DNA of 64,000 nt from an uncultured Lachnospiraceae bacterium (GTDB taxonomy: Bacteria > Bacillota > Clostridia > Lachnospirales > Lachnospiraceae), in assembly GCA_934418125.1 (NCBI GenBank), contig CAKRWT010000004.1, positions 62,001-126,000 of the forward strand, in the 5' to 3' direction. Made by a program: the position numbers and the translations under genes. The notes under the pieces were generated by a model. The model was given only the letters and a program-made list of their open reading frames with translations, was not told the origin of the DNA and did no database searches. Positions 11,165 to 21,115 of the stretch are shown here, in pieces. Every line of letters begins with the position of its first letter. The stretch's first letter is position 1.

Positions 11165-12856
11165 TTACTGGTTCATGTACTCTGCAATGACATCCCAGAT
11201 AGAAGGCACTTCAAAGCCGAGCTTCCACTCTGCCACACCGGCAATTCCGTACTTATTCATAATATTTAATTTTACCTGTATGGAATCCCCATCTTCCAGC
11301 CATACCTGATATAATGTATCCCCGGACTGGTACTCTCCATAATTCTGACAGGTTTCCTCATCCCATCTGGTCGTAATGTCATGCTCTGCAATATACTGGT
11401 TTGCCAAATCCATTCCCACTGCCTGACTGTCTACACCGGTACCGGAAGTTTCCCAGATTCTGGTATAGAAAGGAATGGCATTGATTACCTTATTGGCAGG
11501 CACCTGGGCTACCGTATCCGCAATTCCCTTTTCCACAAAGTTAATGGAAGCTACAGAACCGGCCTCCTGGCTGCCCTTATAGTGTTCATCGTAACCCATG
11601 ATAATGACATAGTCTGCTACTACACCCTGTTCCCCACGGTCATAATGGTCTGTATACCCCATCGGTACATAATTATCTACGGATAACACGATTCCATGCT
11701 CCCTGCAGGGAATGGATAATTCTCTGATAAATTCAATAAATGGTTCCCCGGCATCCAGACTAATGTTCTCGAAGTCGATGTTAATGCCATCCAGTCCGTA
11801 CTGCAATGCAGTTTCCACCAGTCCGTTGATAAGATAAGTTCTGGTGCTTGTCCCGGCAAGAATCTCATAAGTATCCACATCCGGATTGGTAAAGTTGTCT
11901 ACCAGTCCCCAGACCTCTAAGCCCATGCTGTGTGCCTGCTCCACATAAGCAGCCGTTGCAAAGCTGGTAAAGTTCCCTGCGTTATCGCTTAACGCAAACC
12001 AGGTCGGGGAAATTACGTTAATGCTTTTCGTATCTGCCATTACACTGGAAAGGGTATCATTTCCTCCCACACCAGCTACTGCATGCCATGCCAGATTAAT
12101 CTTGTAATCTCTTGTATTGGAAGCATATACCGGTTCCTCATAATCGGTTACCGGAATCGGCTCCTGTTCGGTAATCTCTGACAGGCGTTTATTTTCCACA
12201 TACCCGATAAAAGCATCCTGGGTCTTTACCTTGCTCCAGTTCTCCATCTGCTCTAACACAATTACCGTGTCATTTTTTGACACATCTGTCAGAATATCGC
12301 TTTTCACGCCGCCCTGGTATCTTACCTGGGTATCCTTTGTGAGGGTCGCGGTCTGTCTGGTATTCCACTCGGTATAGACCTGCATGTGATTCGGTTCTGT
12401 GAATAATTCATAAGAAAAATTCGTATATTCTTTTATAAAATCCACGGCAATATAAAGAGTATCCCCCTCGTACCGTGCAATCACATAATCCCTGTCTTCC
12501 GGCACATCTGCCTTGCTGACTGTACTGGTGCCGATTTCTGTCTTTACAATGGCATCCGGCAGTGTATATAAAAGAAGTCCTTCTTTTACATCCTCATAAA
12601 ATCTATCATTAAAATACTTGTGAACGGTAGCATAATCGAAATAGCACTCCCCATCCCAAAGCTTTGCATGCTCCTCAATCTTCTCATCCTGCAGGATAAC
12701 AGGCACATCATCACTGCCCTGCACCCCGAAATATTCTGTTAAATCTGCCCTCTCCTTGGAATAAGAATACTTGTCCAGTAATTTCATTCCAAAAGCAGAC
12801 GCTCCTATCACGATAATAAGGACGACCGCAATTAATACCGGAATCACTTTTTTCAT
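11165..12856 (-). CDS. membrane-anchored GH18-family wall or spore-cortex glycosidase (YaaH/YdhD-like)
   Basis: 563 aa. Seen: N-terminal membrane anchor (about 5-24); a region like the copper-amine-oxidase N-domain at about 50-160 (LLYTLPDAIVKTEIG); an SH3-type segment at about 170-225; then a GH18 barrel from about 245 with the DxxDxDxE signature in YGLDGINIDFENI and later DYVIIMGYDEHY. Established: YaaH and SleL relatives act on spore cortex as N-acetylglucosaminidases. The substrate here is inferred. It is the first gene of the minus-strand cluster. Confidence 0.85.
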   Translation of the reverse strand: MKKVIPVLIAVVLIIVIGASAFGMKLLDKYSYSKERADLTEYFGVQGSDDVPVILQDEKIEEHAKLWDGECYFDYATVHKYFNDRFYEDVKEGLLLYTLPDAIVKTEIGTSTVSKADVPEDRDYVIARYEGDTLYIAVDFIKEYTNFSYELFTEPNHMQVYTEWNTRQTATLTKDTQVRYQGGVKSDILTDVSKNDTVIVLEQMENWSKVKTQDAFIGYVENKRLSEITEQEPIPVTDYEEPVYASNTRDYKINLAWHAVAGVGGNDTLSSVMADTKSINVISPTWFALSDNAGNFTSFATAAYVEQAHSMGLEVWGLVDNFTNPDVDTYEILAGTSTRTYLINGLVETALQYGLDGINIDFENISLDAGEPFIEFIRELSIPCREHGIVLSVDNYVPMGYTDHYDRGEQGVVADYVIIMGYDEHYKGSQEAGSVASINFVEKGIADTVAQVPANKVINAIPFYTRIWETSGTGVDSQAVGMDLANQYIAEHDITTRWDEETCQNYGEYQSGDTLYQVWLEDGDSIQVKLNIMNKYGIAGVAEWKLGFEVPSIWDVIAEYMNQ

Positions 12857-13460
12857 TTATCCAGCTCCTTTCTGACCGTCCTATATTATACCAAACTATT
12901 CTGATACCGTCATTATTATTTTGACATTTTTTGCAATAGCAGGCTCGAAGCGGGGACCTCCAGTTAAATATCTGAAATAGCTTTTCAGTGCGCCTTCTAT
13001 TACTTTTTCCAAAACTTTACTGTTTTAATCTGCCCAAAAGAAGTATCGTGATATACCAGCTGCATATTATAGCAGTAAGAAGTAATGTCTGTATTCCAAA
13101 AACGGCAAACAGTTCTTCCAAGATATCCCCGACATGCAAAAATAGATAAACTAACTGAATAACCTTCTTATTCCCTGTGAATTATATTTGTGAAAGTAAT
13201 CGAAACAAGATGTGGTTTATGACAAGGCACGCTGCCCATAAGACCTTCTCCTATAGAATCGTGGAGAAGCAGACGTTATTTATTTGAATGCACTGCCTCC
13301 TTCCGCTGCTTTCTGTCAGGAGACATCTTATAATGAATTATATCTTTCATTCGACAAAAAAGCAATATTTTTCTTATAAATATTAAATCTTTTTAAACAC
13401 TTGGCCTTCAGTATTGACTAAATTTGACGCAAAGTATAATATACTTTTAATCAAAAGGAT
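12857..13460. other. intergenic stretch before mecA
   Basis: About 600 bases with no convincing reading frame, RNA gene or terminator. A partial inverted repeat occurs near 13244-13268 (TTCTCC and GGAGAA arms). The last 50 bases hold the mecA promoter. Nothing else is recognised. Confidence 0.6.
13414..13440 (+). promoter_or_regulatory. candidate mecA promoter
   Basis: TTGACT at 13414-13419 and TATAAT at 13435-13440, but with a short 15-base spacer. An alternative pairs TTGACG (13424-13429) with TTTAAT 17 bases on. Both would give a short leader before the ATG at 13470. Confidence 0.5.
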
Positions 13461-13469
13461 GTGATAGAT

Positions 13470-14228
13470 ATGAAAATAGAAAAAGTAAATGACCACCAGA
13501 TTCGCTGTACCCTTACCAGGGAAGATTTGGCGAACCGGGAAATAAAAATCAGTGAACTTGCCTACGGCACGGATAAGGCAAAAAGCCTTTTCCGGGACAT
13601 GATGCAGCAGGCTGCCTATGAATGTGGCTTTGAGGCAGAGGATATTCCTCTTATGATAGAAGCAATTCCTTTAAACTCCGAATGTATCGTGCTCATCGTT
13701 ACCAAAGTCGAAGACCCGGAAGAGCTGGATACCCGTTTTTCCAAATTTGCCCCTTCCGTACATGATGAAGAGGATTTGGATGACGAAGATTTGTCAGACC
13801 TTTATACAGATGGTGCTGACGAAGTGTTAAATATGTTACGGAAGCTGAACGAAGAGGATGCTTCCGGAGAAATGGTTCCGGAAGATAATGATTCTTCTGT
13901 TACTCCCCCTGTGAGGGAGGAAACAAGTGTTAAAATAAGCAGCCAGATTTTTGCTTTTCCATCCCTGAATGAGGTGACCAGACTGGCCCATGTTGTAAAT
14001 CCCTTCTACCAGGGTGTCAATTCTTTATATAAAGATGAAAATGCCGGAGTCTATCTGCTTTTACTCAGCTCTGTCAATACTACGGCTGCCACCTTTAACC
14101 GGGTATGCAATATCGTATCCGAGTACGGCAGTGCCACCCATTCTGTATTATCCACGATGGCATATCTGGAAGAGCATTTCGAACCGCTCATCAAAGAGCA
14201 TGCCATTGAAGTGCTGGCAGGCATCTGA
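13470..14228 (+). CDS. mecA: adaptor protein MecA
   Basis: 252 aa from the ATG at 13470, which has AAAAGGATGTG upstream; a GTG three codons earlier is also in frame. Seen: N-terminal substrate-binding domain MKIEKVNDHQIRCTLTRED, with ISELAYGTDKAKSLFRDMM, an acidic linker at about 105-150, and the C-terminal domain with SLNEVTRLAHVV and LLLSSVNTTAATFNRVC. Established: MecA brings targets such as ComK to the ClpC-ClpP protease. Here it is monocistronic with its own promoter and a hairpin behind it. Confidence 0.93.
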   Translation: MKIEKVNDHQIRCTLTREDLANREIKISELAYGTDKAKSLFRDMMQQAAYECGFEAEDIPLMIEAIPLNSECIVLIVTKVEDPEELDTRFSKFAPSVHDEEDLDDEDLSDLYTDGADEVLNMLRKLNEEDASGEMVPEDNDSSVTPPVREETSVKISSQIFAFPSLNEVTRLAHVVNPFYQGVNSLYKDENAGVYLLLLSSVNTTAATFNRVCNIVSEYGSATHSVLSTMAYLEEHFEPLIKEHAIEVLAGI

Positions 14229-14236
14229 TGAGTGGA

Positions 14237-14268
14237 AATCCCTCACAGCCGGCTGACTGTGAGGGATT
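14237..14268. terminator. perfect hairpin after mecA
   Basis: 12-bp perfect arms (14237-14248 and 14257-14268) around CCGGCTGA. No T-tract follows, so it is a stem-loop of uncertain termination strength. A similar GC-looped hairpin lies at 18206-18239. Confidence 0.5.
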
Positions 14269-14286
14269 CAGATGGCAGACAATGCA

Positions 14287-14472
14287 TTACTCTGCTGCCA
14301 TTTGTCCTGCCCGAAAAGTATCCTTGCATATTCTTTTGTTTCTATACATATAAGAATCCGCTTTATCCAAAATGATTCCTATTTTATGACTTTCTGTTGG
14401 CAACGCATCAAATAAGGCAGCCCCACATAACCGAGTCTGCCTTACGCACATTACTTCGCATGGTTGCCACAT
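14287..14472 (-). pseudogene. possible GGDEF-domain C-terminal remnant
   Basis: A 61-codon frame whose central part (ILDKADSYMYRNKRICKD) looks like the end of a diguanylate cyclase domain, usually ADxxMYxxKxxGKN. The first 25 residues are Cys/Arg-rich and not GGDEF-like. It begins inside the 3' end of the EAL gene in another frame, and no ribosome site is visible. It may be a decayed fragment of a second GGDEF gene. The claim rests on about 18 residues. Confidence 0.3.
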
Positions 14473-16142
14473 ATATATTGTTGTATAAATCGTTCTTTTT
14501 CACAGGGTCTGCCAAAGAAATATCCTTGCAAATAATCCACTTTTATTTCTTTCATTTTCAGACACCATTCTCTTTCCTCGATGCCTTCTGCACATATCCT
14601 GACGTTAATACTATGCACCATCGGAATGATATTTTTATACAATTCATAATCTCTGGCACTGTTCATCGCCTTGGCCGTAAATTCCCTATCCATTTTCACA
14701 TAGCTCGGATTCATATCACGTATACAATGAAAATTGGAATAACCTGTTCCAAAATCATCAATGACAAAGGGAATCCCCTTCTCGTCCAATGTTTTCCGGA
14801 ATTTACAGAATGCTGGTGTCATATCCATAAATCCGCTTTCCGTCATTTCAATGCATATACATTCCGGCTTTAATGAATACTGTTGAATTGCATCCAAAAT
14901 ATCATGTTCCACATTACCCTGCAGAATCTGAACACAGGAAACATTTACATTCATCTTGAAGCCCGGAATATATGGTTGCATTTCACAGCACATTTTGGCC
15001 GCCTCATTCAAAACATATCGTCCGGCCGGAATAATTAGTCCGGTTTCTTCCAGCAATGGGATAAACTCCATTGGTGAAATCATCGTCTGCCCCTCTTCTG
15101 ACTTCATGGAAAAGCGCATCAATGCCTCTGCTCCAATGATTTGTTCTGACTGGCAATCCACGATTGGTTGATAGTGTACTTCAAAGCCATCATAATTGTT
15201 TACAATAGCATTTCGAAGTGCTGCTATGATTCTCCCTTTCCGCAAAAAGGCTTCATAGTCATCCTGGTCAAAAATATAGAACCCATTTTTACCCATGATT
15301 TTTGCCTGTTTCAAAGCAAATTCAAATTTTTTGCGGCACTCTTCGGTTCCTTCACAAAATGTTGCTGCATCTACAACACCGACTGAAATTGAAAATACAG
15401 CTTCATAATTTTCAGATACTATAAAATTATTGAGTTTATCAGTAATCTTTTCTCTCAGTTTTACAGCTTCTTCCTTGGATGAGGCTTCCAAGTCTACAAT
15501 GACATACTGATCCGCTACCAGATGGTAAATCCTCTGCTTGTCAGAAAGACATTCCTTCATGCAGCCAGCTACACTTTTCAGGATATAATTACCATAATCT
15601 GCTCCCCTGGAACCATTAATTGCTCCGAAATCATCAATTCCGATATGCATAAAATAGCCCTTGGCAATGGGTTCCTTTTGCGAACACAGATAAGCAAGGA
15701 ATTCCGGACCTCCCAGTAATCCGGTAACATTATCCGCCCTTTTCTTGTTTCCGGTCTCATTCAGACATCCAACCAGGTATTCCACATTGCCTTCCGCATC
15801 TTCAATCACAATACCTCGGCAATTAACCCATACCGGCATACCATTTTTATCAATCCACCTGTAATGAAGATTATGTACTTTTTCTTTTCCTTCACATATT
15901 TCCGCGAGATGCTTTTCCAGCATCCCGCGGTCTTCTTCATATACTACTTTCAAAACATCGTTAGCAGCATCCGTTAAGATATTTCCGGATAGCATAAACC
16001 GTTCCACAGCCGACTGTGAAATCTCCATGGTATTCTTCCGCAAATCGAATACATACAGGTAATCATCCATGCACTCTGTAATGATTTCGAACAAAATTTG
16101 TGCTGTCTGCTTTCCGAATATCTTAGATATGTCATCAATCAC
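14451..16142 (-). CDS. PAS-GGDEF(degenerate)-EAL cyclic-di-GMP phosphodiesterase
   Basis: 563 aa, no membrane segment. Seen: PAS-like sensor at about 20-130 (HYRWIDKNGMPVWVNCRG); a GGDEF fold at about 137-300 where the signature has become VADQY (209-213), so cyclase activity is not expected; then an EAL domain from about 305 with the EAL motif at 339-341, NVNVSC, EMTESGF, DDFGTGYSNF, VKMDREF and CAEGIEE. All expected metal and catalytic residues are there, so c-di-GMP hydrolysis is likely. It lies beside a chemotaxis receptor gene. Confidence 0.9.
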   Translation of the reverse strand: MIDDISKIFGKQTAQILFEIITECMDDYLYVFDLRKNTMEISQSAVERFMLSGNILTDAANDVLKVVYEEDRGMLEKHLAEICEGKEKVHNLHYRWIDKNGMPVWVNCRGIVIEDAEGNVEYLVGCLNETGNKKRADNVTGLLGGPEFLAYLCSQKEPIAKGYFMHIGIDDFGAINGSRGADYGNYILKSVAGCMKECLSDKQRIYHLVADQYVIVDLEASSKEEAVKLREKITDKLNNFIVSENYEAVFSISVGVVDAATFCEGTEECRKKFEFALKQAKIMGKNGFYIFDQDDYEAFLRKGRIIAALRNAIVNNYDGFEVHYQPIVDCQSEQIIGAEALMRFSMKSEEGQTMISPMEFIPLLEETGLIIPAGRYVLNEAAKMCCEMQPYIPGFKMNVNVSCVQILQGNVEHDILDAIQQYSLKPECICIEMTESGFMDMTPAFCKFRKTLDEKGIPFVIDDFGTGYSNFHCIRDMNPSYVKMDREFTAKAMNSARDYELYKNIIPMVHSINVRICAEGIEEREWCLKMKEIKVDYLQGYFFGRPCEKERFIQQYICGNHAK

Positions 16143-16188
16143 AACAAGATTCTTCCTTCCAATCGCCTTACCATATCCTGGTCATTTT

Positions 16189-17907
16189 CTAGAATAATTT
16201 GAATACATTCACGCGTTCACGCATCTTAGCTGCACCCTCTGCCAGGTTAATGCTGATTGCTGTATTTTCTTCTGAGGATGACGCTGTTCCCTGTACCACA
16301 TCAGAAAGCTGTTCAATTCCCTGTCCAATCTGTTCCAATGACTCTGCCTGGGAGTTTGCTTTCTCCATTGTATTCTGTGCAAGTTCTGCAAAAGATTCCA
16401 TATCGGCAATAATCTGGTTAAATGCTTCTGCTGTAGTTCTGGTAATTGCATTTCCTTTTTCAATTTCCACTAAAGTCTTATCAATCAATTTTCTCGTATT
16501 GACAGCTGACTTCGCACTATCTGATGCAAGATTGCCTATCTGGTCTGCAACCACTGCAAAGCCTTTTCCGGCATCGCCTGCCCTGGCTGCTTCAATGGAA
16601 GCATTAAGCGATAAAAGATTGGTCTGGGAAGCAATATCTTCAATATCTGTAATAATATTGCCAATCTCTTTGGAAATTTCTGTAATATGCTCCATTTCTT
16701 TAAGCAAATCATTCATTTTTTCTTTTTCTTCGTTTGCTTTGCCCGCAGAAGCTTTTACGCGGTCTGATGCGCTTTGTGTTTCCTTTGCTGTATCTGCTGC
16801 CAGATTGACAACCGTATCAATTGTAGCATTTAATTCCTGAATGACTCCTGCCTGTTCTGTTGCACCATCCGATAAGGATTTTGATGCATCTTCAACATTC
16901 TGTGCATTAACCGATACCTGTTCTGCAATATTGCTGATATCTGACAATGTACTGTTAAAATGCTTTAAAATATACAGGAGGGAAGCCTTCAATTCCGAAA
17001 AATCACCCAGGAACTCTGTAATGTCATCACCATTTCTTGTCAAATCACCATGAGCTATCGCTTTTACTTCTGTGGAAATCTCATTAACATAGGATGCAAG
17101 AATCCCCATAGCTTCTTTCAGGTTCCTAATGGTATCACCAAACTCATCCGCAGACTCATAGGTAAGCATTTCCACGTTAGACAGCTCGCCTTTCCGCAGG
17201 CTGGCAACCGCTGCTTCTATCTGTTCTACCGGCTCTGTGATGGAATCTGTAATCATCTTGCCAATATTTGTTGTAACGACAGCAATCGCAATGCCGACGG
17301 CGAAAATCGTAATAAAAATAATTACCGTACACAAATTAGCTGCTTTTTTCGCTCCATCCAGCTTTACTTGATAATCCGCACGCAGCGTACTGAATGATTC
17401 TTTAAATAACTGATATTTTTCATATTCGCTTCCTGTCATAATAGCCGCTGCTTCGCTCTGTTGCCCATCCGTACTCAGCCGTAATATCTCTTCTGAGGCT
17501 GCCGTGTAATCTTCCCATGCGGCATTTGCTTTGTCATAATCATCCTGTCCTGCCTGTGCTTCTTTGTACGAATCCATTATTGCAACTAATGCCTGTTCAT
17601 TTTCCGTAATCTGGCCGGCAAGGCTCTCAAGCTCTTTTTCACAAGAAGTCATAGCCGCAGCTTCTGATTCTACAAGATGCTGATACTGTTTGATTCTATA
17701 GCTGGCCGTCAGTGTTTCTAATTCCTGTATATAGCCGACTGCCGGCGACCATACCTCTGTAATCTCCCTTACACTTGAACGAATCACTAATGTTGCGATT
17801 AGTGCTACCAACACCAAAAATATTGTCATTACAAGTACTATCATCCGATATGCTTTTAATTTTCCCGCAACTTTTAAGTTAGTTATCCATTGTTTAATCT
17901 TTGCCAT
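16189..17907 (-). CDS. methyl-accepting chemotaxis protein
   Basis: 572 aa from the ATG at 17907, which has GGAAGGGAAAACTAT upstream; an earlier in-frame ATG at 17973 lacks a site. Seen: membrane helices at about 22-44 and 191-214, a mostly helical periplasmic-side sensor between them (4HB_MCP-like), HAMP at about 215-270, and a signalling hairpin with [18 protein letters not shown] and [16 protein letters not shown]. It signals to CheA/CheW to control the flagella encoded elsewhere in this genome. The ligand is unknown. Confidence 0.93.
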   Translation of the reverse strand: MAKIKQWITNLKVAGKLKAYRMIVLVMTIFLVLVALIATLVIRSSVREITEVWSPAVGYIQELETLTASYRIKQYQHLVESEAAAMTSCEKELESLAGQITENEQALVAIMDSYKEAQAGQDDYDKANAAWEDYTAASEEILRLSTDGQQSEAAAIMTGSEYEKYQLFKESFSTLRADYQVKLDGAKKAANLCTVIIFITIFAVGIAIAVVTTNIGKMITDSITEPVEQIEAAVASLRKGELSNVEMLTYESADEFGDTIRNLKEAMGILASYVNEISTEVKAIAHGDLTRNGDDITEFLGDFSELKASLLYILKHFNSTLSDISNIAEQVSVNAQNVEDASKSLSDGATEQAGVIQELNATIDTVVNLAADTAKETQSASDRVKASAGKANEEKEKMNDLLKEMEHITEISKEIGNIITDIEDIASQTNLLSLNASIEAARAGDAGKGFAVVADQIGNLASDSAKSAVNTRKLIDKTLVEIEKGNAITRTTAEAFNQIIADMESFAELAQNTMEKANSQAESLEQIGQGIEQLSDVVQGTASSSEENTAISINLAEGAAKMRERVNVFKLF

Positions 17908-18286
17908 ATAGTTTTCCCTTCCTTTGTGTTTTTTCGCTTTATCTCGCGTTTGAAATTCTTTTGCCAGAATCACATTGTAACAAGTCTGGCAGCATTTCTC
18001 CTTGCTTTAAGCCTTTGCAACGATTCATCCGTAAACGTTTGTAAAAATATCATACTTTGTTTTGGAAAGCAATAAATATTTTGTAAATTTTCGCAATGAA
18101 ATTCCCACATTTATATACACAATGCACAACTCTGTCTATTGTTACCATACATTTTCGCCAAAAATCCGGCACAATAAAGTTCTTCCGGGAGGTAACGATA
18201 GTCTAACTCCCCCACTGCCAGCCGGCCGCGAGGGAGTTCTGTATGCTTATTTCTTTCCGATTAAGCTTCTGCAAAACAGTTTGCAT
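17908..18286. other. intergenic region with cre-like site and a hairpin
   Basis: No gene seen. The palindromic core AAACGTTT at 18033-18040, within GTAAACGTTTGTAA, resembles a CcpA/cre site upstream of the receptor gene; this is a one-site guess. At 18206-18239 a hairpin (7-bp arms AACTCCC and GGGAGTT) lies downstream of the DUF1858 gene without a T-tract. Confidence 0.35.
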
Positions 18287-18487
18287 TTAAGCCTCTGCAA
18301 TCGCATTGATTTTAGCCATTAAGTCATCAACAGCGATACCATGTACCATAGCTGCTTCCTCCAGGCTTTCACCCTGTGCAGAAGGACATCCAAGACAGTG
18401 CATTCCTATTTCCATCAGAACCGGGGCAATGTTCGGATTCATTCTTAATGCTTCACCGATTGTTGTATCTTTGCTAATCTGTGCCAT
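18287..18487 (-). CDS. DUF1858 disulfide-type redox protein
   Basis: 66 aa. Seen: [18 protein letters not shown] and the family motif [19 protein letters not shown] with two Cys (CLGC). Established: these small domains occur alone or fused to hybrid-cluster and other anaerobic oxidoreductases and are thought to do thiol redox chemistry. The gene diverges from pflB and shares the 317-base intergenic region with it, which suggests related anaerobic control (inference). A GGAGGAAAAAAC site precedes the ATG. Confidence 0.85.
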   Translation of the reverse strand: MAQISKDTTIGEALRMNPNIAPVLMEIGMHCLGCPSAQGESLEEAAMVHGIAVDDLMAKINAIAEA

Positions 18488-18676
18488 GTTTTTTCCTCCA
18501 TTCTGTAATATTTCTGTACTTCACTATGCTTAATATACTCTGAAAAAAGATTTCCTGCAAGAGGTATATTTCCTATCTAATATATGCCAATCAGCATCTT
18601 CTATTCTGCACATACAAATTTCACATTTTTTACACCATTTTACGCAATATGTATAAGAAAAAGTACAAAGCCTCCC

Positions 18677-18706
18677 TTGACTGTAGCTGTTTCTATATCC
18701 TATAAT
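18677..18706 (+). promoter_or_regulatory. pfl operon promoter
   Basis: TTGACT (18677-18682), an 18-base spacer, TATAAT (18701-18706). The transcript would start near 18713 and carry a leader of about 90 nt before the pflB ATG at 18805. Confidence 0.75.
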
Positions 18707-18733
18707 GTGAGTAGTGGATAAGCATATTTTTTC

Positions 18734-18759
18734 GATGTATTTTTTTGTTAAAATACATC
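18734..18759. promoter_or_regulatory. inverted repeat in the pflB leader
   Basis: Arms GATGTATTT (18734-18742) and AAATACATC (18751-18759) around TTTTTGTTA-type sequence. It lies just downstream of the predicted transcription start, where a repressor or an RNA hairpin could act. The loop contains TTGTTAAA, like half of a Rex operator, which is weak evidence. Confidence 0.4.
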
Positions 18760-18804
18760 AAATTATATCAACCAAAATTATATCAAATTAGGAGGCATTT
18801 CAAA

Positions 18805-20844
18805 ATGAAACCAATTGAGACAGATTTTGTACGTGGCAAATGGGACAGAGAAGTTAACGTTCGTGACTTCATCCAGAGAAACTATCATCCTTATGATGGT
18901 GACGAGTCCTTCTTGGCAGACGCTACACAGAACACAAAAGACTTATGGGCACAGGTTCTTGATTTACAGAAGCAGGAGCGTGAAGCTGGCGGTGTTCTTG
19001 ATATGGATACAAAGATTGTATCTACTATCACATCCCATGGTCCTGGATACTTAGACAAGAGCAAGGAAACAATCGTAGGTTTCCAGACAGATAAACCTTT
19101 TAAACGTTCTTTACAGCCTTATGGCGGTATCAGAATGGCTGAGAAAGCCTGCTCCGATAACGGTTACGAGGTTGACCCTGAAATCAGCGAGTTCTTCTCT
19201 ACACACAGAAAAACACACAACGCTGGTGTATTTGATGCATACAACGCTGAAATGAGAGCATGCCGTACAGCTCACATCATCACAGGTCTTCCAGATGCTT
19301 ACGGACGTGGACGTATCATCGGCGACTACAGACGTGTTGCTTTATATGGTATCGACAGATTGCTTGAGGACAAGCAGGCTCAGAAGGATTCCACAGGACG
19401 TGTTATGACAGATGACGTTATCCGTCTTCGTGAAGAGCTCTCCGAGCAGATGACAGCTTTAAAGATGATGAAAGAAATGGCAGCTTCTTATGGCTGTGAT
19501 ATTTCCAATCCTGCAACAAACGTTAAAGAAGCTATCCAGGCTACTTACTTCGGATACCTTTGTGCAGTAAAAGAGCAGAATGGTGCTGCTATGTCCCTTG
19601 GACGTACATCTACCTTCCTTGATATCTACGCTGAGAGAGACCTTGCTAATGGTACTTTCACAGAGGAGCAGATTCAGGAGTTCGTTGACCACTTCATCAT
19701 GAAATTACGTTGCGTTAAATTCGCTCGTACACCTGAATACAACCAGATTTTCGCTGGTGACCCGGTTTGGGTAACAGAGTCTCTTGGTGGCGTTGGTGTT
19801 GATGGAAGACACATGGTTACAAAGATGAGCTTCCGTTACTTACACACATTAACAAACTTAGGACCATCCCCAGAGCCAAACTTAACAGTTCTCTGGTCTA
19901 CCAGACTTCCTGAAGGCTGGAAGAAATACTGTGCTAAGATGTCTATCCAGACCTCTTCTATCCAGTATGAGAACGATGACCTTATGAGAGTAACTCACGG
20001 TGATGACTACGCAATCGCTTGTTGTGTATCTTCCATGAGAGTTGGTAAGGAAATGCAGTTCTTCGGAGCTCGTGCTAACCTTGCTAAATGTTTACTTTAC
20101 GCTTTAAATGGTGGTATCGACGAAGTATCCAAGAAACAGGTTGGACCTAAATACCGTCCTGTATCCGGTGATGTTCTTGACTATGATGATGTTATGGACA
20201 AATTCATCGATATGATGGAATGGCAGGCAGATGTATATGTAAATACTCTGAACATCATTCACTACATGCATGATAAATACTGTTACGAAAGAGCACAGAT
20301 GGCTCTTCATGACAGAGATGTAAGACGTTACTTCGCAACAGGTGTTGCTGGTCTTTCTATCGTAGCTGACTCCTTATCCGCTATTAAATACGCTAAGGTT
20401 GAGCCAATCAGAGACGAAGACGGAATCATCGTTGATTTCAAGACAACTGGTGAATTCCCTAAATATGGTAATGACGATGACCGTGTAGATGATATCGCTC
20501 AGGATATCGTTCACAGATTCATGACAGCTGTAAGAAGACATCATACCTACAGAGATGGCTTCCCTACAACATCTATTCTTACCATTACATCTAACGTAAC
20601 TTATGGTAAAGCAACAGGTAACACACCTGATGGACGTAAGAAAGGACAGCCTTTCGCTCCAGGTGCTAACCCAATGCACGGCCGTGATACACATGGTGCA
20701 GTAGCTTCCTTATCTTCTGTATCCAAGCTTCCATTCAATGATGCACAGGATGGTATCTCCAATACCTTCACAATCATTCCTGGAGCTCTTGGTAAAGAAG
20801 ACCAGGTATTTGCTGGTGATATCGAAGTAGACTTAAACAAATAA
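18805..20844 (+). CDS. pflB: pyruvate formate-lyase catalytic chain lacking the glycyl-radical domain
   Basis: 679 aa from the ATG at 18805 (TTAGGAGGCATTTCAAA site), against about 750-760 for complete enzymes. It converts pyruvate and CoA to acetyl-CoA and formate. Seen: full PFL barrel, including the Cys pair in [10 protein letters not shown] (Cys406, Cys407), then [21 protein letters not shown] and [20 protein letters not shown]. The chain stops 13 residues after that, where intact enzymes continue into the RVSGYA glycyl-radical domain. That domain is encoded separately at 21116-21358. Codon choice looks optimised, fitting very high expression. Confidence 0.95.
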   Translation: MKPIETDFVRGKWDREVNVRDFIQRNYHPYDGDESFLADATQNTKDLWAQVLDLQKQEREAGGVLDMDTKIVSTITSHGPGYLDKSKETIVGFQTDKPFKRSLQPYGGIRMAEKACSDNGYEVDPEISEFFSTHRKTHNAGVFDAYNAEMRACRTAHIITGLPDAYGRGRIIGDYRRVALYGIDRLLEDKQAQKDSTGRVMTDDVIRLREELSEQMTALKMMKEMAASYGCDISNPATNVKEAIQATYFGYLCAVKEQNGAAMSLGRTSTFLDIYAERDLANGTFTEEQIQEFVDHFIMKLRCVKFARTPEYNQIFAGDPVWVTESLGGVGVDGRHMVTKMSFRYLHTLTNLGPSPEPNLTVLWSTRLPEGWKKYCAKMSIQTSSIQYENDDLMRVTHGDDYAIACCVSSMRVGKEMQFFGARANLAKCLLYALNGGIDEVSKKQVGPKYRPVSGDVLDYDDVMDKFIDMMEWQADVYVNTLNIIHYMHDKYCYERAQMALHDRDVRRYFATGVAGLSIVADSLSAIKYAKVEPIRDEDGIIVDFKTTGEFPKYGNDDDRVDDIAQDIVHRFMTAVRRHHTYRDGFPTTSILTITSNVTYGKATGNTPDGRKKGQPFAPGANPMHGRDTHGAVASLSSVSKLPFNDAQDGISNTFTIIPGALGKEDQVFAGDIEVDLNK

Positions 20845-20887
20845 TTCTGCATCCAATCACTTGTTTGTATGAATAGAGGTCTTATTT

Positions 20888-21091
20888 ATGGATAACGAGC
20901 AGATGATTGAAGATTTTATCAAAATGATGGATTCCGGTATGACACAGGGTGTCGGACATGTGAATGTAGATGTAGATGATAAAATCAACAATGCTAAAAA
21001 TGTTCAGACAATGGGCTGTACGGATTGTTCCCGTACCCCATTGGCCTGTAGTGTTCCAACTCTCCATGAGGGATTGGACGATTTTCAATAA
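20888..21091 (+). CDS. 67-aa Cys-containing protein between the two PFL halves
   Basis: Start ATG at 20888 with AATAGAGGTC upstream. No known function. Seen: helical N-terminus, then SGMTQGVGHVNVDVDDKINNA, which resembles [16 protein letters not shown] of the neighbouring glycyl-radical domain. The RVSGY loop is replaced by Cys44, Cys47 and Cys54 (MGCTDCSRTPLACSVP). It lies between pflB and the glycyl-radical gene in one transcript. I infer a paralogue of that domain turned into a thiol or metal protein, perhaps for radical quenching, repair or assembly. Confidence 0.8.
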   Translation: MDNEQMIEDFIKMMDSGMTQGVGHVNVDVDDKINNAKNVQTMGCTDCSRTPLACSVPTLHEGLDDFQ

Positions 21092-21115
21092 GTAGAATCA
21101 TAGGAGGTAATTATT

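Noticed and set aside
12940..12965. tRNA 3'-end-like stretch (CAGGCTCGAAGCGGGGACCTCC)
   Set aside because: No matching acceptor, D or anticodon stems upstream; treated as chance.
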